This document shows, in pieces, positions 61,897 to 64,000 of a stretch of 64,000 bases of DNA; the stretch's first letter is position 1, and every line of letters starts with the position of its first letter. Below the pieces are notes generated by a model. It was not told the origin of the DNA and did not search any database. It was given only the letters and a program-made list of their open reading frames with translations. Made by a program: the position numbers and the translations under genes. The stretch is taken from the NCBI RefSeq assembly GCF_020510705.1, contig NZ_CP075184.1, forward strand, positions 3,720,001 through 3,784,000, read 5' to 3'. This DNA is from Acidovorax radicis (GTDB lineage Bacteria; Pseudomonadota; Gammaproteobacteria; Burkholderiales; Burkholderiaceae_C).

Positions 61897-62886
61897 ATGA
61901 AGCGCAGAAACCTCCTCCTCACCAGCGCCGCTTTTGCCGCGGCTTTTTCAACCCCTTTCACGGCATCCGTGGCGCTGGCCCAGGCTACCGGCCAACCCAT
62001 CCGGCTGATCGTGCCCTATGCCCCCGGCGGTCCCATCGACGTGACAGCCCGTGCGCTGGCGGAGCGCGTGCGTGACTCGCTGGGCACGGTCATCATCGAC
62101 AACAAGGGCGGTGCAGGGGGCAACATCGGTGCCGACGCCATCGCCAAGGCCGCGCCCGACGGACTGACCATCGGCATCGCCGCCACGGCTACCCATGCTG
62201 TCAACCCGTGGCTGTATACGCGCATGCCGTACGACGCCGCCAAGGACTTTGCCGGCATCACGCAGATGGTTCGCGTGCCCAACGTGCTGGTCATCAATGC
62301 CGCCAAGGCCGAGCAGCTCAAGATCAACACCGTGGCCGACCTCATCGCGTACGCCAAGACCCACCCCGCCAAACTCAACTATGGCAGCGGTGGCAACGGC
62401 AGCGCGGGCCATCTGGCGGGCGAGATGTTCAAGCAGCGCGCGGGCATCTTCGCATTGCACATCCCCTATCGTGGCGCCAACCCGGCCCAGCTCGCGCTGC
62501 TGGCAGGCGAGGTGGACTTCAACATCGACAACCTGGCCGCCGCAGCGCCCAACATCCGCGCGGGCAAACTCAAGGCCCTGGCCGTGACGTCGCTGGACGC
62601 CTCGCCCTCGCTGCCCGGCGTGCCCCCCCTGTCGGCCACATTCAAAGGGTTCTCGATCGACACCTGGTGGGGGCTGGTGGCGCCCGCCAACACACCTAAG
62701 CCGATCATCGACAAGCTGAACAAGGCTTTTGTGGCGGCCCTCAACGCGCCAGAGACCAAGACCCGCTTCGGCCTGCTGCTGGCCGAGCCTGTGACCAGCA
62801 CACCACAACAGTTCGACAGCTTCATGGCCAGCGAACGCGCCAAGTACCAGCAAGTGGTGAAGGCATCCGGCGCAAAGGTGGATTGA
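61897..62886 (+). CDS. Bug-family (TctC-type) solute-binding protein
   Basis: 329 residues from ATG 61897, with a Tat-like or Sec signal (MKRRNLLLTSAAFAAAFSTPFTASVALA-QA). Mature part: PIRLIVPYAPGGPIDVTARALAERVRDSLGTVIIDNKGGAGGNIGADAIAKAAPDG and IPYRGANPAQLALLAGEVDF, the marks of Bug receptors. They bind dicarboxylates or aromatic acids and either feed a TctAB permease or signal. No TctAB genes are nearby; it stands 45 bp behind a kinase/regulator pair, which fits a sensory role. Confidence 0.93.
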   Translation: MKRRNLLLTSAAFAAAFSTPFTASVALAQATGQPIRLIVPYAPGGPIDVTARALAERVRDSLGTVIIDNKGGAGGNIGADAIAKAAPDGLTIGIAATATHAVNPWLYTRMPYDAAKDFAGITQMVRVPNVLVINAAKAEQLKINTVADLIAYAKTHPAKLNYGSGGNGSAGHLAGEMFKQRAGIFALHIPYRGANPAQLALLAGEVDFNIDNLAAAAPNIRAGKLKALAVTSLDASPSLPGVPPLSATFKGFSIDTWWGLVAPANTPKPIIDKLNKAFVAALNAPETKTRFGLLLAEPVTSTPQQFDSFMASERAKYQQVVKASGAKVD

Positions 62887-63009
62887 TCGCCTGGGCCCAT
62901 GGGCGCCACCTCTCGGGGCGCACGCCCTCAGCGGCCCGGCTAAGCCGCTGGCACTGGCCCGGATTGGGCCGGGCCGGACCGGTCCGTACCGGTCTGAGTC
63001 GCACTAATT

Positions 63010-63068
63010 TTAAAGAAAATGGCTGCTAGCGCTTACTGCATAAGTGCTAGCAGCTATATTTTTTATAG
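63010..63068. repeat. Dispersed palindromic repeat, copy 10
   Basis: AAATGGCTGCTAGCGCTTA-CTGCA-TAAGTGCTAGCAGCTATATTTTTTATAG between the convergent Bug and folK genes; symmetry is broken by one change (GTGC for GCGC). It may act as a terminator. Confidence 0.8.
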
Positions 63069-63083
63069 CACACCTGCGCGCGA

Positions 63084-63623
63084 CTACACCCCTGTGCCGC
63101 GAGCCCAGTCGGCACTATCAAAGGGTTCGATGGCTTGCCCGGCCACCGCCTGCAACGCGTCGGCGCCTACCCGGGCCGGCTCCAGATCGGCCAGGGGCCG
63201 CAATACAAAGGCGCGTTCGGCCATGCGCGGGTGCGGCACCACGAGGTCTGCGGTATGGATCACCTGGTCGCCAAACCACAGGATGTCCAGGTCCAGCGTG
63301 CGCGGTGCATTGCGATAAGGGCGCTCGCGGCCCGCTGCGTGTTCAATGGCTTGCAGGGACTTGAGCAGCGCATGGGGCGCGAGGCTGGTAGACAGCTCGG
63401 CCACCGCGTTGAGGTAATCCGGCCCGCCGGCGTCTACTGGCGCACTGCGGTACAAGGGCGATACACGCACCAAGCGCGTGCTGGGCAACGCATTCAGCGC
63501 CAACACGGCGGTGCGCAGGGTGGACTGCCGGTCACCCAGGTTGGCGCCCAGCCCGATAAATACCGGTGACGGTGCAGCGCTGTCGGCGCCATGAACATCG
63601 GCCGGACGAATATCTCCAGGCAC
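63084..63623 (-). CDS. folK: Dihydroneopterin pyrophosphokinase (HPPK)
   Basis: 179 residues from GTG 63623, the only start codon before the conserved part. VFIGLGANLGDRQSTLRTAVLALNAL, VSPLYRSAPVDAGGPDYLNAVAEL, HAAGRERPYRNAPRTLDLDILWFGDQVIHTADLVVPHPRMAERAFVLRPLADL are all typical. It transfers pyrophosphate from ATP to 6-hydroxymethyl-dihydropterin in folate synthesis. The gene follows pcnB by five bases, as in most proteobacteria. Confidence 0.95.
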   Translation of the reverse strand: MPGDIRPADVHGADSAAPSPVFIGLGANLGDRQSTLRTAVLALNALPSTRLVRVSPLYRSAPVDAGGPDYLNAVAELSTSLAPHALLKSLQAIEHAAGRERPYRNAPRTLDLDILWFGDQVIHTADLVVPHPRMAERAFVLRPLADLEPARVGADALQAVAGQAIEPFDSADWARGTGV

Positions 63624-63628
63624 CAGGC

Positions 63629-64000
63629 TTACTCGCCAGCGGTTGCCGCCGGACCACCACCTTCGCCACCACCCGCATCAGCGCCGGGCTTGCGGCGACG
63701 GCGGCGGCGCTTCTTGGGCGCACCGCCCTCTGGCGCGAACCCAGCCGCATCGCCTGCATCTGCCTCGCCCTGCACAGCAGGGCCTGCCGCACGGGGAGGC
63801 TTCTGAGGTGCCGATGTTGCAGACGATGGCGCAGAGGGCGTTCCTGCTGCACCGCGCGCCACCCGCTTGACCACCGGTTGCGCCTTCTGGCGGGCCTTTT
63901 GTTCTTCACGGGCCTGGTCCATCAGGTCTTCGCGGCGCTCATCATCGGCCGACTGAAAATCCTGCCACCACTCGGCCAGTGCTTCTTCGACCTCACCCAC
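63629..64000 (-). CDS. pcnB: Poly(A) polymerase, C-terminal end (partial)
   Basis: 123 codons enter from the right edge and end at TAA (63629-63631). EEALAEWWQDFQSADDERREDLMDQAREEQKARQKA and the basic tail PKKRRRRRRKPG are the usual end of betaproteobacterial PcnB. The catalytic part lies outside the window. Its direct neighbour folK supports the call. Confidence 0.8.
   Translation of the reverse strand: MGEVEEALAEWWQDFQSADDERREDLMDQAREEQKARQKAQPVVKRVARGAAGTPSAPSSATSAPQKPPRAAGPAVQGEADAGDAAGFAPEGGAPKKRRRRRRKPGADAGGGEGGGPAATAGE

Noticed and set aside
62920..63000. Terminator after the Bug gene
   Set aside because: The region has GC-rich inverted repeats (for example GGCCCGG/CCGGGCC) but no T run, so it was not called; the palindromic repeat at 63010 is a better candidate.

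Overview
The window looks like a chromosomal segment of a motile, high-GC betaproteobacterium of the Comamonadaceae, most likely Acidovorax or a close relative. The reasons are the hemC-hemD-hemX-hemY order, flhDC as flagellar master regulator, several LysR and tripartite-transporter genes, and about ten copies of a palindromic repeat (core near AGCGCTTA...TAAGCGCTAGCAGCTAT). I recall this repeat from Comamonadaceae intergenic regions. This placement is inference, because no marker gene such as 16S rRNA is present.

Layout. 1-2200: end of a rhodanese, a 283-bp inverted-repeat element, then flhD and flhC. 2201-4966: two lipoprotein genes (one FlgO-like) and a PerM-type membrane protein. 5020-12172: ppc divergent from the heme operon hemC-hemD-hemX-hemY. 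12621-17468: cytochrome b561, two YceI proteins, a VOC protein and a membrane M48 protease. 17826-23631: valS, galU, tusA-like, a Nudix gene and cysM. 23672-23756: tRNA-Leu(CAA).

23754-33736: a 10-kb integrative element inserted at the 3' end of the tRNA-Leu gene. It carries a tyrosine integrase, HTH and AlpA-like regulators, a RadC-like protein, a large DUF927-type primase-helicase and several small unknown genes, but no structural phage genes. Its non-coding flanks carry mirrored repeat sets: integrase-arm-like GGGGGTACATTT, clusters of GTGGGAACA in opposite orientation, and a GTGCACACGT-type motif. Next to them is an inverted repeat containing two perfect DnaA boxes. The plan resembles phage P4-type satellites and is the most interesting part of the window.

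33871-40651: small unknown genes, a glutarate catabolism cluster (LysR, gcdH, CoA-transferase) and a chemoreceptor. 40755-43052: an FMN riboswitch with ribH, a PagL-type lipid A deacylase and an unknown protein. 43206-52151: a sugar-acid locus with a LysR regulator, a complete TRAP transporter, an IlvD/Edd dehydratase, a fumarylacetoacetase-fold dehydratase, an SDR dehydrogenase and a second fumarylacetoacetase-fold hydrolase. Together they look able to import an aldonate and degrade it without phosphorylation. 52279-56837: an NmrA-like/LysR pair, cheV, an Arg/Asp-rich lipoprotein and a DUF4124 protein. 56897-62886: an SDR protein divergent from a ferredoxin-reductase, a DctB-like kinase with a FixJ-like regulator, and a Bug solute-binding protein. 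63084-64000: folK and the end of pcnB.
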